A stretch of DNA of 64,000 nt, from NCBI RefSeq assembly GCF_000499845.2, contig NC_023749.2, positions 28,544,381 to 28,608,380 of the forward strand. The letters are read 5' to 3'. Below the pieces are notes generated by a model. The model searched no databases, was not told the DNA's origin, and saw only the letters and a program-made list of their open reading frames with translations. The translations under genes and the position numbers were made by a program. Of the stretch, positions 63,684-64,000 are shown piece by piece (within the stretch, counting starts at the first letter, position 1; each line of letters starts with the position of its first letter). The DNA comes from Phaseolus vulgaris. Taxonomy: Eukaryota > Streptophyta > Magnoliopsida > Fabales > Fabaceae.

Positions 63684-64000
63684 TGATCCTGCTGGTTGAC
63701 CCAGCGCAAGAGCGTTGCCTCGTCACGATCCTCCTCACCAGCTTGACACCACGTGCCCTTCACGTCCACACCACAAATAGCCTCTTTGAGAACCTGAAAA
63801 ACACAAGGTGGCGCCTCTGCGGCCGGTGGCACTGACAAGAACACCCAAAAACTGAGAGAAAATATACTCTCTAGAACCGTACTAAAGTGAACACAACCCT
63901 AGCAATGAGCCGTAATGAAAAACGTACCTCTGCAAATTCTGTTAAGTTTACCTTTATAGCTAGGTTTTTGCTCTCTCCAAGCAGTTACGCTTTGGACGCG
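63684..64000 (-). mobile_element. Tat-type LTR, 3' part, continuing beyond the window
   Basis: On the minus strand it ends GGTCAACCAGCAGGATCA, matching the end of the T2 LTR (…GTCAACCGGCTGGATCA at 38266), with the shared cggccgcagaggcgcc and gatcgtgacgaggcaac segments. No primer site follows its inner edge, so it may be a solo LTR or the end of another element. The ORF 63662-63844 is within it and not a gene. Confidence 0.8.

Noticed and set aside
63662..63844. 60-residue minus ORF MFLSVPPAAEAPP…
   Set aside because: Lies within the Tat LTR and runs past its terminus; no support as a gene.
1..64000. tRNA, rRNA, bacterial-type operons, riboswitches or an origin
   Set aside because: No cloverleaf, rRNA motif or prokaryotic gene organisation was seen; all long ORFs are plant transposon or plant gene sequence.

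Overview
The window looks like a plant nuclear chromosome, AT-rich and heterochromatin-like, most likely from a dicot and probably a legume of the Phaseolus/Vigna type. That placement is inference from the retrotransposon mix and style, not from a marker gene. Almost everything recognisable is transposable-element DNA, much of it nested, truncated or broken. I saw no tRNA, rRNA or CRISPR. Only two stretches look like non-retroelement protein genes: a two-exon defensin-like secreted peptide gene (47035-47378) and the spliced 3' end of a Ulp1-type cysteine protease gene of the kind carried by CACTA/Mutator-like DNA transposons (60601-61705).

Layout. 1-6352: minus-strand Ty3/gypsy DNA (gag, zinc knuckle, protease and start of RT, leader, primer binding site, one LTR, then the 3' end of another pol), with a 977-bp solo LTR at 443-1419. 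6372-28132: block A, made of a decayed Athila-type element (+), an AT-rich tandem duplication of about 4 kb, a nested Tat-type element (-) that itself holds a 2.6-kb copia-like element, and a Tekay/Del-like chromovirus (-). 28881-29641: an inverted Athila tail and T-rich DNA. 29642-38266: the 3' half of a Tat-lineage element (+) with integrase, a hairpin-rich spacer, a spliced antisense gene, polypurine tract and LTR. 38290-60600: block B, a second copy of the block A arrangement in the same order and orientation. 60601-64000: the Ulp1 gene end, then a gypsy gag and leader (-) cut by an LTR.

The main structural result is that blocks A and B (about 21-22 kb each) are copies of one already nested and already broken retroelement cluster. 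They share internal stop codons, the same missing RNase H segment in Athila and the same junctions. Each has since gained private insertions: a copia-like element and an LTR patch in A, a LINE and a solo LTR in B. Each also has private deletions. The AT-rich units inside the blocks appear to be old tandem copies of a genomic segment that carried a defensin-like gene. The gene survives in unit 3, has been deleted from unit 1, and would lie beyond a chromovirus insertion in units 2 and 4.

The most unusual signals are a series of short hairpins with compensatory stem changes downstream of the Tat integrase (31943-32463), the two-intron antisense gene in the same element (33295-36955), and paired near-palindromic 15-16-bp motifs in the nested copia-like element (17195-19775).
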